Part shown: positions 36,595-47,675 of the stretch, one piece after another
How positions within the stretch are numbered: the stretch's first letter is position 1
Layout of the letters: every line of letters begins with the position of its first letter
Assembly: GCA_019137255.1 (NCBI GenBank)
Contig: WPDH01000292.1
Location: 124,001-188,000, forward strand
Length of the DNA stretch: 64,000 bases
From: Corinectria fuckeliana
Taxonomy: Eukaryota > Ascomycota > Sordariomycetes > Hypocreales > Nectriaceae
Direction of reading: 5' to 3'
Program-made: the position numbers and the translations under genes
Notes under the pieces: model-generated
What the model was told of the DNA's origin: nothing
The model's database searches: none
What the model saw: the letters and a program-made list of their open reading frames with translations, nothing else

Positions 36595-37900
36595 ATGGCT
36601 TCTTGCACGCCTAGCCGTGATGAGGTCATAGCTGAAATCCTCGTTAAGGCTGCAAATAGCGAGGAAATTCGCACTCTTAGCACGTAGTACTATATTCCTG
36701 AGTCCACACTTTAGGGTCGAAAGAATAGTATTAAAAACAGAAAGTAAGAGTATAAGAAGGCCTAAAGACTATCACTAATTTAAGAGAAGCTATTAGTTAA
36801 TTAGATTATAGAAGAAGAAATCACCAGATAGGCTCTCTTAAAGCGTGATTTATATACTATTATATAAGAAATTAGTAACCCTAAATATATTAATAACCTC
36901 GTTAGGTATTACTAGGTCTTACACTTCCTCTAATATAACATAAAAGTCAAATTAAAAACCTTTATATCTCTTAAAGCTACTTATTTAAAGAGTGCTACTC
37001 CTAAAGCAATCTGATTATAGTATATTATATTAGCATAGTAAATATATAAGAAGTCTGTTAGGCCTAGTTATATCTATAATTTAGATAAATATAGTCTTAC
37101 TAAGGGTATAATAAAAGCCAGAAAAGTTATTAGCTTAAGCCTTACTTGCTAGGCAGTTATTATAGAGAGTGATTACTATACTTAGGTCTTAGTCTTAGAG
37201 GCAGAAAGTACTATAGGGTAGTATCTTACCCTCTGTATAGTCTTCTTAGGAATTAACCTTTAAGAGTAGTAGTTTAATACTAATTTTCCCCCTTAGAAAT
37301 ACAACTATATAGAGTTAAGTTTTATAACTATCTTAGTATGTGAAAAGTGGTTAAAAGAGGTTTTTATTAAGAAAACAAAACTAGAAAACCTAACTTAATA
37401 GCAAATCTTAATCCTTAATAGCTTTACTAGTTATATCTCTATCTAATTCTAATTTTAAGTATTATTTTATTAAATTCAGGTTATCTATTTACCTCCTCAC
37501 AGCTTATATATTATATAGCCGCTTAATATAAGTGTATTTAGCCTAATTAAGTATACTTTTAAATATTATACATACTAGTATTCCTCCTTTATGTTAATAG
37601 CTCTTATTTTAAAGTAATACTTCCTAGAGTGTTATAAAATAGCTTTAGAGGAAGGTATAACTAAGAGGAACCTCTAAGGCGGTTTTTCTAGAGCAGGAAT
37701 ATAGCTGGTTAATATGGAAAAGCTGTTAGCACATATTATGATTACTAACTAAGCACTACAGGCAGAAATAGCACCTCACACCCTAAAGTATTAAAAGATC
37801 ACACGAGATAGCATTTCTTACACACTAAGAAATAAAAGTGAGCTTACAGGCTAGCTTAATTTGCTGTAAAGTGATCTTAGCAGCTTTAATCGTACTATCT
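36595..37900 (+). pseudogene. Degenerate pogo/Fot1 transposase
   Basis: The frame starts at ATG 36595 with MASCTPSRDEVIAEILVKA and is soon broken by a stop, then by many more. Recognisable remnants in order are YYIPESTL-like helix-turn-helix sequence, SYIYNLDKYSLTKGI (the motif normally written YNmDExG, with the acidic residue after Asp changed to Lys) and VFIKKTKLENLT. IYLPPHSLYIIQPLNISVFS follows, the usual LPPHSSH..QPLDVGVFSPLK block. Order and spacing fit one pogo-clade transposase. It is non-functional. Confidence 0.82.
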
Positions 37901-38268
37901 AAGGGATAGGGGGAAAAGCTGGTGATATGCTTAATTATTAGACTGCAGAAATTATCAAATTAAGGCATAAAGTCACACATTTAGAAGACCAAATAGGGTC
38001 ATAAAAGGTTATAAGAAGGAAGGCAGTCAAATTTAACCTAATTGCTGCTTTTCTAACGTATATAGAGATCATAAAAGCTAGGAGTAAGGCTATAAAGAAA
38101 AAGAGGGAAAAGAGGTATATTCTGCCCGCCCTAGTAGAAGAAATCTCTAAAGAAGTAGGCAGTTCGACTATAAACAGCATGATAAACACATTCCAGTCTT
38201 AGCTAGTTATTTTCTATTATATTCGTTAAGGAATGCGGCTTTAAAGTCTGATCAAAAACGCGGTCTGC

Positions 38269-38310
38269 TGCGCAGGATACGGGTGCGCGCGGGATGCCGG
38301 GTCCCCACCC
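38269..38310 (-). repeat. Right terminal inverted repeat of the Fot1-like element
   Basis: Reverse complement of the left end. It is followed directly by the TA duplication at 38311-38312. Confidence 0.9.
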
Positions 38311-39319
38311 TAGGCCTACAAGAAGCGCGTAGCTTACAGGAGTGACGACATCCACCGACATCATCATACGATCGATAAACAGCCTACAAAGGGAAAAAAG
38401 CATTCAGAGCCTCAGAGTTGAAGTTTAAGGACGTCCGAGACTGCCTGGTGGTTGACTAATAGGTACCTACTTCGTACTCGTCCCCTGGCCTTGGTTTCTA
38501 GGTACCTAAGTAGGTAGCATTTCAGGATACAGAGTGCCCCGCTCAGCCACATAGCAGGCAGCAGGAAACAGCAGAAAAGCTGGGGGGCAGCATAGGCTAT
38601 TGATCATCTCGTTTTGTAGCATTGGGTTGCAGCGATGGTCTTTCGGTGAGCTTCTGGCCGACGAAGAGAATCGGCCTGGTAGAGTTGGTCGGAATAAGGT
38701 TAGTGAACGGAAGTGGCCCCAGCGAGCCCCGGAGACCGACACGTAGGCAGCGACCCAACTTTTGAAGCTGCCAAGGAGCTGTCCCAAGCCTCACTGGCTT
38801 AGAACCGGGAGGGTTGCGCCGCAAATGGGAATGATACCGCGAGAAGCGGCCGATTGATGACCCGCCCACGCTGACCGACCGTGGCTACGCACTGCCACCT
38901 CCATCATTTACACTGCCTCTGACTTGCGTCCCCACTACTGTCATGGCTGAGCATCTGCTGGAACGGCTTTGAAGGATCATCGACACCGTTGCTCACACGT
39001 GACAACGCGTCAATTTGATTCGTCCATCCAGCCGTCTTGAGCACTATTCACGGGGATATTCCGCTTGTTGCCCGTCGTTCAACGCCTCCAATCTCGCCAG
39101 ATCTTCTTCCTATATTTATCGGAAACTGTCTTGAAAGTGAATATAGACGGCACGACTTGGTTCACTCCCTAAGGCCATGGTTCAAATCTCCACTAGATCC
39201 GCATCCTAGGTAGACAGTACCTCCCTCGACCACACAAAACCTGACAGGTATTTGTATTGCCAAGCTGGCTACTGGTCGTAACTTGTACGGTTGTGCCCGA
39301 AGCGAGCAAACTGCCAACC
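38311..39319. other. Promoter region of the zinc-cluster gene
   Basis: About 1 kb without a gene between the transposon and the zinc-cluster regulator. Two TAGGTACCTA palindromes lie at 38460-38469 and 38499-38508. No other feature is supported. Confidence 0.5.
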
Positions 39320-40928
39320 ATGGATCTCAGCCAGCAGTTCTCACCGGAGCTGCTGACTTTCACCGACCAGCCCGAATTTGACTACGATGCATTCCTCCAA
39401 GGCGACGACATCGGCTTTGCTGAGAGCGCCCAGGGCAACAACCCATCCAATGTTGGCGGCCTCTCAGACGACTCCGGCAAAGTGACCCCGCCAAGCTCAG
39501 ACACCCGAAGCCTCTCGAACGCAAGCACCGAGCTGGCGCGCCGTCCACCGACGCAGAAGCAGAGGTTGGAACGGAGAGGCCACACCAAGAGCCGCAGGGG
39601 ATGCTACAACTGCAAGAGGAGGCGCATAAAGGTATGTATCTCGTCCAGTACGCCCTTGGTGTAAGGTGGGCTGAACCCGCGTCAGTGTCAGGAGACGCGC
39701 CCGGCTTGTGGGCACTGCACCAAGGCGGGCCTCAAGTGTGAATATCCTGCCCTGCCACAAATCGTCCATCAGGTAGGTTGGCCCGGGCAGTCCGGTTGGA
39801 ACCCGGCGAGGCGAGAAGCCGCTGACTGTTGCGTAGCCGCATCACCAAGTCCCACTCTTCAGCCTGCAGGACATGCGCTTCTTCCAGCACTTCTTGACGC
39901 AATGCTACCCCCACCATCCCCTGAAGCAGGAAGATGTCTGGACGCACGAGATTCCTTGTATCGCTCATAACGTAGGGATTTTTCCGAGGAACCTTGTTCT
40001 CAACGAATCGTGGCTGATGTATGCAGTACGAGTTCCTTATGCACGCCATCCTAGGGTTTTCAGCTTCCCAGCTCATCGCGAATGACCCAAGCGTGGTACT
40101 GCCGGCCATGAACCACCGCGTCAAGGCCATCAAGGCTATCAAGAGGCGCTTGGCGGAGACCTCTAGGACGACCATTACTTACGAGGAGGCCAACGCTATG
40201 GTTGCAACCTGCTACGCCCTGACTTTCCAGTCTGTCAGCCTCGATGATGGGCTAGCCGAGTACCTGACGTTTATCCGCGGCATCATGGTTGTTGGGATGC
40301 AGATGATGTTTCGTGGCATCAAACCCATCTTCGGCAATATGGTGGAGCAGGAGCAAGATAATATCCTGGAGCCATTTATGGATAAACTTCCCCTCATCCA
40401 GAAGACGTGGGCAGACGCGGCTTTGGAAGCCGTAACAAACCTGAAGGCGCTGTGTCTCGAGCAGGTAGAGGTTGAGTATCACCAGGCGCTTATTGACATT
40501 GTGCAGAATCTCTACATCAATTCTTGGGATGGTAATTATCTCCACACAACACGACGAGAGGGAGTCGCAGCTAACTAGATAACGCAGCATACAAGGCGTA
40601 CACGAAACAATATGGATGGTGGATGCTCCTCCCGCATCACCAGTTCCAAGAACTCATCAACCCTAGCAACCAGGTCATGCTCCTGCTACACTCGCACTGG
40701 GTATCACTGAATGAGATCATGGCCTTCATCACGCAGCAAGAGTTGCTTGCGCGAGAGAAGTCGCCAGCTCCCCGCGAGAACCAAGCCGACATTGATCCCG
40801 GGTTCTATCGGTGGCTGAGGTACATGAATGCGCGCGTGGATTACGAGCACCAGATATACAACCAGTGGCCGATGTGGGTAGAGGAGCAGCTGAACCGGGA
40901 TATTTCATTCTTTGGCAAGACCCGCTAG
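39320..40928 (+). CDS. Zn2Cys6 transcription factor, UPC2-like
   Basis: Five exons (39320-39631, 39686-39772, 39837-39971, 40027-40531, 40588-40928) give 459 residues in consistent phase. The binuclear zinc cluster spans the first intron. CYNCKRRRIK is in exon 1 and CQETRPACGHCTKAGLKC in exon 2, giving C-X2-C-X6-C-X6-C-X2-C-X6-C. The preceding RRGHTKSRRG is the usual basic arm. The rest (MRFFQHFLTQCYP, YEFLMHAILGFSASQL, LLLHSHWVSLNEIMAFI) matches the effector region of the sterol-uptake-control (Upc2/Ecm22) group common in fungi. It is a nuclear regulator; targets cannot be read from the sequence. The chosen ATG (39320) has an ACCATGG context; the longer frame upstream lacks an ATG. Confidence 0.88.
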
Positions 40929-41841
40929 ACATGAGACTTTGAAGCTTGACGGTAGTGTGTTTCTTGGGAAGTCATGGGAATTGGGTAAGATATCGAATGA
41001 GATTGGGCCTGACGTGAACATCGTTATGTGTCGCCATGTCGGAGGACTGACTGTTTGGGTTTCAAGCGTGGCGGTTTTGGATGGATTTGGTTGAGTGACG
41101 AGATGATGAGTGGAGATTGAAAGTGACTTCGTACCATTAATTGAGTCTTGTAAGTCCTTAGAAAGACACGGCTTAGGCAACATCTGTATATTTGAATGCT
41201 CTCAAACTGAGTTGACTCCTGATTGACATTTTGCAGAACAAGTCCTTGGGGGGTAACTAATGGTTTGCACAGTCCCCCCCTCTGCGTCATTCTCACGTCG
41301 TCCGTCAAGAGAATACCATCTCTGTTCAGATCAGGCCTAGCTCTGAAAGCCGTGACATCCCGGACCCATGACACCGCCTCCACATGGACGGCTAGCTCTA
41401 CGCTGATAGGACACAATGGATCTCGCATTCGTCGTATTTCGTGAGATTCTGAAAATCCTGTGGGTCTAGCCTTCTTGAAGCCAATCAGCAGCCGGGTAGA
41501 TAGTCGGAAAGCCGCAATAGGGCTGAAGACTGGCGCGGGGCCTGTCGACGACTTTGGGAGCGTGGCGGTGATCGGGAACGGGCGACCGTATTTCGCGTTG
41601 GGCTTTTGGCGGGGCCATCGGACGGGCGAGGACAGAGGGAACATCGACTATAGATAACGAGCTTGCGCCGTGTAAATCTAGAAGAGTTTTAGACGACGGA
41701 CATAATCTAGCTTTGTGAGCCAATGCAACAATACAAAATACAACCGACTTACACGAAGTCATTGCTGTGGCATTTACACCGACACTGATTAAATATAATA
41801 TCTGACACTCCTCTTAACTTCAATTACACGCTTCCTCCAGA
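40929..41841. other. Intergenic region
   Basis: No supported gene. A 206-codon open frame on the minus strand (41024-41644) and shorter plus-strand frames overlap here, but none starts convincingly or shows a known motif. The region should contain the 3' end of the zinc-cluster gene and the promoter of the next gene. Confidence 0.45.
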
Positions 41842-42819
41842 ATGTCCATCACAGTCGAGTCTGTCTCGGCCTCGGCCTCAGGACTACCCCGCCGTTCCAT
41901 CGGTCAAGACACCCTCCCACCATACTGTGACAACACGGAGGCCCATGAGCTCGACGACCTGAGGACTCCCTCTTCCTCGTCGGGCGACTCTCTGCCTCGA
42001 TACTCGGCCGTCTACGATAACGAACCCGGATCCTCCTCCTCCTCCGGCTTCCCCTCCTCCGCCTCCAGCTTCTACCCCTCAAAAACCCTCCAGGTCCAGA
42101 CAAAGGGCCACCGCCTCATCGCCCTACCTCTACCCCCGCGCCCCGATCCCATCTACGTCCTCGGCGTCGCGCCCACCGGCGCCCTTGACCAGGCCGAGTA
42201 CGTCTCCATCCGGCCGGCCCGCCGCTCGGGCTCCTGCTTCATGGCCCGCGCCGACGACCCGGCCCAGAAGCCCATCTGCACCACCACCTACCGTTTCGGG
42301 CCCGGCAAGCCACCGAAGATCCAGCTATTCTTCGGCTCCTCCTCCTCCTCCTCCTCCTCCGGCGAGGGCAGCGCCCCCGAGGAGATCGAGCTCGAAGGCA
42401 AGGGCGCCTTCACGCGCGCGACGAAGATGCGCACGCCGCTGGGCTCCTTCGAGTGGCGCTACGCCACGGGCGCCGAGCGCCGCGCCGCGGGCCCGGACGT
42501 CGCCAACCTGCTGGTGCTCGACCGGACGACGATGGTGGCGCTCGCGGGCGGCAAGCCGGAGGTGCGCAGGCATCGGGTCGGACAGCTGGTGCGCGGCGGC
42601 GGCGGCCTGCGCACCGAGGGCACGTCGACGAGCTCCGCGGGCAACGGCGGGCGCTTGATGCTGGACTTGCGCGAATGGGCGGACCGCAAGGGCGAGGCGG
42701 CGCAGATGGAGGTTCTGGCCGTGGCGAGCTGTGTGTCCATGCTGAAGAGGGAGGTTGATCGGAGGCGGTTCCATCAGACCGTGGCCATCATGGCTGGCGC
42801 TGGTGGTGGAGGCTGTTAA
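41842..42819 (+). CDS. Uncharacterised single-exon fungal protein
   Basis: The frame is 325 codons from a true ATG, with the strong G/C third-position bias of coding DNA here. Residues 1-85 are Ser/Pro-rich and disordered. The rest looks folded, with beta-strand-like segments (HRLIALPLPPRPDPIYVLGV, YVSIRPARRSGSC, TTYRFGPGKPPKIQLFF, GSFEWRYATG, NLLVLDRTTMVALAGG). The C-terminus is an alpha helix rich in Arg/Met that ends in Gly/Cys. A run of nine serines is encoded by TCC repeats. The fold could resemble tubby/LURP-like lipid-binding barrels, but that is a guess from the strand pattern. No signal peptide or membrane segment is visible. Function unknown. Confidence 0.75.
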   Translation: MSITVESVSASASGLPRRSIGQDTLPPYCDNTEAHELDDLRTPSSSSGDSLPRYSAVYDNEPGSSSSSGFPSSASSFYPSKTLQVQTKGHRLIALPLPPRPDPIYVLGVAPTGALDQAEYVSIRPARRSGSCFMARADDPAQKPICTTTYRFGPGKPPKIQLFFGSSSSSSSSGEGSAPEEIELEGKGAFTRATKMRTPLGSFEWRYATGAERRAAGPDVANLLVLDRTTMVALAGGKPEVRRHRVGQLVRGGGGLRTEGTSTSSAGNGGRLMLDLREWADRKGEAAQMEVLAVASCVSMLKREVDRRRFHQTVAIMAGAGGGGC

Positions 42820-43047
42820 GGGATGGCTTTGAAGAGGGTGATGAGATGGAAGAGCCGCAAGACTGATGCTCGATTATTGCTTTATTTCTTTTACATTACG
42901 TCTTGGTTCATCTGAGAACTACTATAAGTGATGGAATTGGATCATGTTGACTATTATACATCATTTATTTGCCGTCAATATTCCTCGAACTCTTGTGGAA
43001 CTAGCGGCTCGTCCGCTTACCCCATGACCGTGATTAATCCTGAACGT

Positions 43048-43445
43048 TCAAGGCGTCTTCTCATTGCTTCTAAGCTCCTGGGCCTTGGTGTGGTGCAGCT
43101 CTGCCTTCTCCCGGAGGATGACCACCTTCTCTAGATACTTTTCGCTGCACTTGCATGAATACCGCACCGCGCAGCCCTTTTTCTCACCGACGAAAGGGTC
43201 CTTGGTGCACGACTTGCCACACAGCTCCATTAGGAGGACCCAGAGCGACAGACCCAGAGTGATGGAGATGAGCTGCAGCGAGTTGAGAGTTGAAGGCTCC
43301 TGGCTATCGGGAGGAATAACACGGCGACGCACACGGCAAGGCGATTCTCCAGGCGCATCGTCTCTGTGATGCTCTCGTGTCTCCCTGAGTCCCTGAGATA
43401 GCTGAAATTCTCAGGCGAGCCGTAGACGACAATTTCGACTTGCAT
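43048..43445 (-). CDS. Doubtful small Cys-rich membrane protein gene
   Basis: Two overlapping frames look protein-like on the minus strand. One starts with a true ATG at 43445 (MQVEIVVYGSPENFSYLRDS). The other lies downstream and has a hydrophobic stretch (LQLISITLGLSLWVLLMEL), then a Cys-rich part (CGKSCTKDPFVGEKKGC, YSCKCSEKYLEKV) and a charged tail ending at 43048. The second frame has no ATG of its own before the hydrophobic part, so a small intron would have to join the two. I could not fix the junction. It may be a real small gene or a chance overlap. No family recognised. Confidence 0.3.
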
Positions 43446-43685
43446 CTCATCCTGGTTGCTGTACTTCCGCCTTCCGTGTTAGACGGAAAGCGTTAGCTCG
43501 GCGATGGGCGACTTAAAGTTATCACATGTCACGTGACTACCAGCGAGCTGGGATTCTACGTATCTTGATGCCTCAGGCGGAAAGTCCTAGCTCTGCCGTT
43601 GTCCGGTAATTCGGAGCAAAGATTCAGCCATCATCACCCACCAATTGCCCATCCCTCCCAACCAACCCTCCTCAATACCGCCAAA

Positions 43686-44082
43686 ATGACTGCTGCGTGG
43701 AAAGCCGCTGGCCTGACGTACGTCAATTGATCCCTCGCCCTGCCGAATTGACGATTGGCCCGCCCTCGCGCGGTGCTGCCTCCGACCGTCCTTGACCGAG
43801 CCGGAAGAGAGCTAACATGGAACCCCCCCCCCGAATAGTTACAACCGTTACCTGGCTGTCGCCGCCCGCGTTGTCCGCCGAAGCCTCAAGGAGGACAAGC
43901 GCATTGCCGTCGAGCGCCGAGGCGAGATGGACCTTCGATTTATCAAGTGGAATGTAAGGCGTCGCCGACCGTGCACAGCTTGATGGCCAACGAGACTGAC
44001 GATAATACCGCAACAGAACGGCAAGCCGGGTGAGGCCAAGAACCTGTCCAGCGCCACCGCCGCGCCCACGGGCTCTTCCTAA
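43686..44082 (+). CDS. atp15: Mitochondrial ATP synthase subunit epsilon
   Basis: Three exons (43686-43717, 43839-43953, 44017-44082) give a 70-residue protein. MTAAWKAAGLTYNRYLAVAARVVRRSLKEDKR is the typical start of the eukaryotic F1 epsilon subunit, which sits in the central stalk and has no bacterial-style epsilon counterpart (family knowledge). DLRFIKWNNGKPGE completes the conserved part, and a short Ala/Ser tail follows. The first exon is only 32 nt and the first intron is 121 nt, ending in a C-run and CGAATAG. Length and motifs match the family fully. Confidence 0.93.
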
Positions 44083-44751
44083 GAGATCGACCGGGAGATG
44101 ATTGCGCATAGATGGTGGGAGCGCGAACCCCCCCGACGGGTTGCTCGGCTTGAAATGAGGGAATGAGCACGATGCTCTTGGGGCAACCGGCCGCATGCAC
44201 CCTGTGCCACTGTATCATAAAACCCAAGCTCAATTGCTACCACAACTGTACCAATCTGTCAGGATACTATCGCGATTGGGGAGCGAGCGATGCTGTGTGA
44301 ATGTTGTGCTGTCGTACTGCGTAGAGTGAATTGTCCTGACCCGTGGATCCAGCTTTGCTTGGTAGGCGGAACGTCTTTTTCCTACCCGGCTGCAGCCGAA
44401 GACAGCGCGGCTTCCCTTTAACCGCGTCACAACCACACATCGCACGCAAAAGCACCCAGAGTCAAGTCAGTGGGTGGTAGCTACACGGCAGGACAAACGG
44501 CAGGCGCATGAATACGCAGTATAGTTCCTTCTTTAAATTAGCTCCCCTACATGGCAAATTTCATTGCTTTGCGGTTGATGACTGGGACCTATCTATCTAC
44601 CTTACATGGGCGGACTAAGGCAGCTGAGCACTGAACCGCCATCATCACGCCTGTGAAAACTCCCTCCGCTCGTCTTTCCCGCCTCGTTGTCGCCCCCAAC
44701 ACGTTTCAGTGACTTATTGGATGCGGCGTGTCGTTTGCCCCGACCTTCAGA
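44083..44751. other. Intergenic region between atp15 and mak10
   Basis: Both genes point right, so this holds the atp15 3' UTR and the mak10 promoter. No further feature is supported. Confidence 0.5.
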
Positions 44752-47374
44752 ATGGCCGACTTCGGTATCGGGGTTCCAGATGGTGCGTCGCCCGCATTCG
44801 CACCGTGGTGTGGTCAAAAAGTCGAACTGAAACTGACGGGTCTAGAAATCGCGAGATTGTCGCTGGGCCAAGAGGATTATCCGCCGCCGCCGCCGCCAGC
44901 TCCGCGACTGGCCGATGCTCAGGCCAAGGGCGTCATCGCCGTCGATATCACGGACAAGTTTTCAGAGGCCGTCAAGAGTGCGTCGGCCCCAGCGTCATCC
45001 GTTTCGTGCTTGATGTCCTGACTAAATCACGTCACCAGCTCTGGCGCCTGGCGAGCTCGTCAAGGATGGCTTCTTTACACTCTTCGAATCCGTCGCGGCT
45101 CTCGAGGTGAGGAGAAGACCCCCAAGCGAGAAGACTCATGGCTGATGGGACGATTAGATCATGGATCCCAAGATGGACAGTGGCTGCGTGCAGTCGGAGG
45201 AGGACTTGGAGGAGTTGTACGACGTCTCCCGGCCGCTGCTCCCGGAGGAGGTGCTTGGCATCATCGATCAGCTTCTGTGCCACGAGGTACGTCTACTGCT
45301 TGCTACTGGAAAATGGAGCATAGGCTCACGGGTTATAGATGGCCTGGCACTTGGGATACCCGCTCTCGCAGACCTTGTTCACGAGCGTCTACGTCGAATC
45401 GCTCCTGATGCCGATGCCAAGAAACGTCCGCCAGGCAGACTTTATTCGGGACAGGCAAGATGGTTCCAGCCAGGAACCGATGCTGGCCATTCTACGTGCA
45501 TACTGCCTGGGGATGCTCAAGGCATGCGGCTACGTCAATGAACGAATTAGATCCGAGCACTTCTATGAGGTACGTTTCAGAACTCACTCAGCTTGGACTT
45601 GGGAAGCGCTGACAGAAGACAAAAGGAGGAGGATTTTGTCACAAGCACCTACAGCCGCAATCTCTTGACCAACATCCCGACGGATGCCATCCGAGAAGCC
45701 ATTTCCGAGGCACAGAAGCTGGTGAGCTCGCTGAGTGAGCTGCTGGGCCCTGACATGGCCAAGGCCCTTGATCGTCGACTCCAGCTGCGGTACTTCTTCC
45801 TGAACGCCACCGAATGTCTTGAGCACATAAACGAGCCTGACCTCGCGAGAAAGCCGTGGAAAGAAGCCGTTGCTCTGCTGCCAGATATCAAGGCATCCCA
45901 TGAGCTGGGAAAGCCGGTCGACGAGGCCTTCAGCGCAAAGTTGCAGAGGAAGCTTGCTAGCACCATGCCTCCGCGACCAATAGTACAGTTGGGCTTTGAA
46001 GATGCCTTTGGCAACCTATCGCGGCTATTTAGGGACGGCGCCGAGTTGGTCGATGTCCTCGATTATACGAACTCCCAGTGTCTCCAGGTAGGTGGCTGCG
46101 TCAACCCAAGGAAGACAGATATTGACAAGAAGTAGACTTTTGTGTGTAGCTTTCAAGCCAAAAAGCCGCAACCTCTTGTCTTTGTGCGTACGCTCTTACA
46201 GACCTTTCTCTTCAACGAGATGGAGTTCCTGGGGTCTATGAGCATCCGCCAGATCATGGACGACGACTTTTCCATTGTAGCAATGCCCGCGAGTCCCAGG
46301 CTGGACCGCGCCAACGATGAGATCGAGGTCGTCCACGACCCGCGCTTCGTCATGTCTCAGCAGATGGAGCTCTTCAGACAGCGAGCCGCGCAGCCGTTCT
46401 TGGACGTGCTGCGAACGTTTTGTCAGAACCGGTGCCGTGTGCGGCGCACCCTCTGCCACATCATCCGCGACTGGGAGAACCTCCAGGTCGACGCCGAAGA
46501 AATCGACCAGGTCATTCAAGCCAAGGCCAACGAGCGCCCGGTGATGGAGGTGTCTCCTGTGGACGGGAGCCCTATCGAGACGTACTCCCTCCCTCTGTCC
46601 TCCTGGACGTACCTGTACAAGCTGCGGCTGATGGAATGGATCGTCCAGCTGGGCTTCGAGCTCGAGGTTTACCAGCCTGACGAGTTCGCCGGCATGTATT
46701 GGTACCTCAACTACCTTGCCAAATGGAGAGTCCAGCACACGCAGCGGATCGGGTCCTTTATAGAGAGGGCGAAGCCGGCGCACAATCCGTCTCAGGCGCC
46801 GGACCCAGCCGCTGACCGCCAAATAAGGCGTTCCGAAGCCTTTATTCGGCTCTCGCTGCTGGACGCCGCAGTGACGTGGGAGCTGTCAGATGCGCTATCC
46901 TGCCTCTACACCATTCTCGCCCGGCTGGGTCTCGTCAAGGCACCTCCCAGACCCTACGCAAACGACGAGCTGCGCTACGAACTGCGCATGCGGCCCTTTG
47001 CGCTCATCGGCCTCCCGGTCCTCCCCACGTTTGAGGAATTCACCACTGGGACCACGCAACCAGACATGTCGACGCCCGAGATCATCGAGTACGCGGAGAG
47101 GGCTCTCGCGGGAGCCATCCGAGGCTTCAAGGAGTTTAGCAGCAACTTCACAGCCGAGCAAGCCTTCTCCGTTGGCTCGCATGAGCGGTGGGTGACGTCC
47201 ATGAAGAACGGGCTCAAGTCTTGCTTTGCGACAGGCATTGCGATTATTGCCGTGAAGAAGGCACTACAGCAGTCGCTGAAGACCGGGGAACTGAATGTGA
47301 AGGCCGAAGTTCCGACACCGGAAAAGTCTTATCACGACTGGTGGATCGTGCCCAAGATTACGCCCGTCGAGTAG
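44752..47374 (+). CDS. mak10: NatC N-terminal acetyltransferase auxiliary subunit Mak10 (Naa35)
   Basis: Seven exons (44752-44782, 44846-44977, 45039-45106, 45158-45286, 45339-45569, 45626-46087, 46136-47374) give 763 residues. The family signature MDPKMDSG opens exon 4. ELVKDGFFTLFESVAALE precedes it, and MAWHLGYPLSQTLFTSVYVE, QPLVFVRTLLQTFLFNEMEFLGSMS and YWYLNYL follow. Mak10 is the large scaffold that anchors the Naa30 catalytic subunit to the ribosome, where NatC acetylates Met-Leu/Ile/Phe-type N-termini (family knowledge). The junction into exon 7 uses an AAGTAG acceptor at 46135, which restores the conserved LQTFV sequence. The first intron is 63 nt, in phase and stop-free, so retaining it would only add 21 residues. 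Confidence 0.9.
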
Positions 47375-47675
47375 AAGTGGCTTGCACAGCGGGCGATTTG
47401 GCGGATATTCATACAAAGAGTGTGTTCATAATATGCATACAATACACGGTATGGCTGTCCAAATGACATGACATGCTATCCCCCCGGTACATGTTGGTCT
47501 TGATCTTGATCTTTATTTCCTCGCATCCACGAACGATACACCAAACTCAGGGAGTTCCACTCGCAAACTGCACATCACGCTGGCAGTGAACGGACTGCCA
47601 AGACTTCCCATCGAAAGGCGTAGTAACCTTCGACATCGTGTCTAATTGCCAGAAGGCTAGAGAGATGAGCCGGAA
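47375..47675. other. Convergent intergenic region
   Basis: It holds the 3' ends of mak10 and of the carrier gene. Nothing else is seen. Confidence 0.55.

Larger units (their letters stand above)
36465..38310 (+). mobile_element. Fot1/pogo-type DNA transposon, RIP-inactivated
   Basis: An 1846 bp element is bounded by inverted repeats of about 42 bp starting GGGTGGGGACCC, and flanked on both sides by TA (36463-36464 and 38311-38312). TA is the target duplication of the Tc1/mariner superfamily. Length and end structure match fungal Fot1-like elements. The GC-rich ends contrast with an extremely AT-rich interior full of stop codons. Plus-strand translation still shows a psq/CENP-B-like start and a pogo DDE core. 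Many stops look like CAG or CAA turned to TAG or TAA, the CpA-to-TpA pattern of RIP. The element cannot encode transposase now. Its ends could still be moved by an active relative. Confidence 0.9.

Noticed and set aside
39168..39210. GGTTCAAATC, resembling a tRNA B box
   Set aside because: The flanking bases do not form a T-arm stem, and no A box or acceptor stem lies at the right distance.
41024..41644. 206-codon minus-strand frame between the zinc-cluster gene and its neighbour
   Set aside because: No convincing start, no recognisable motif, and competing frames of similar quality on the other strand.
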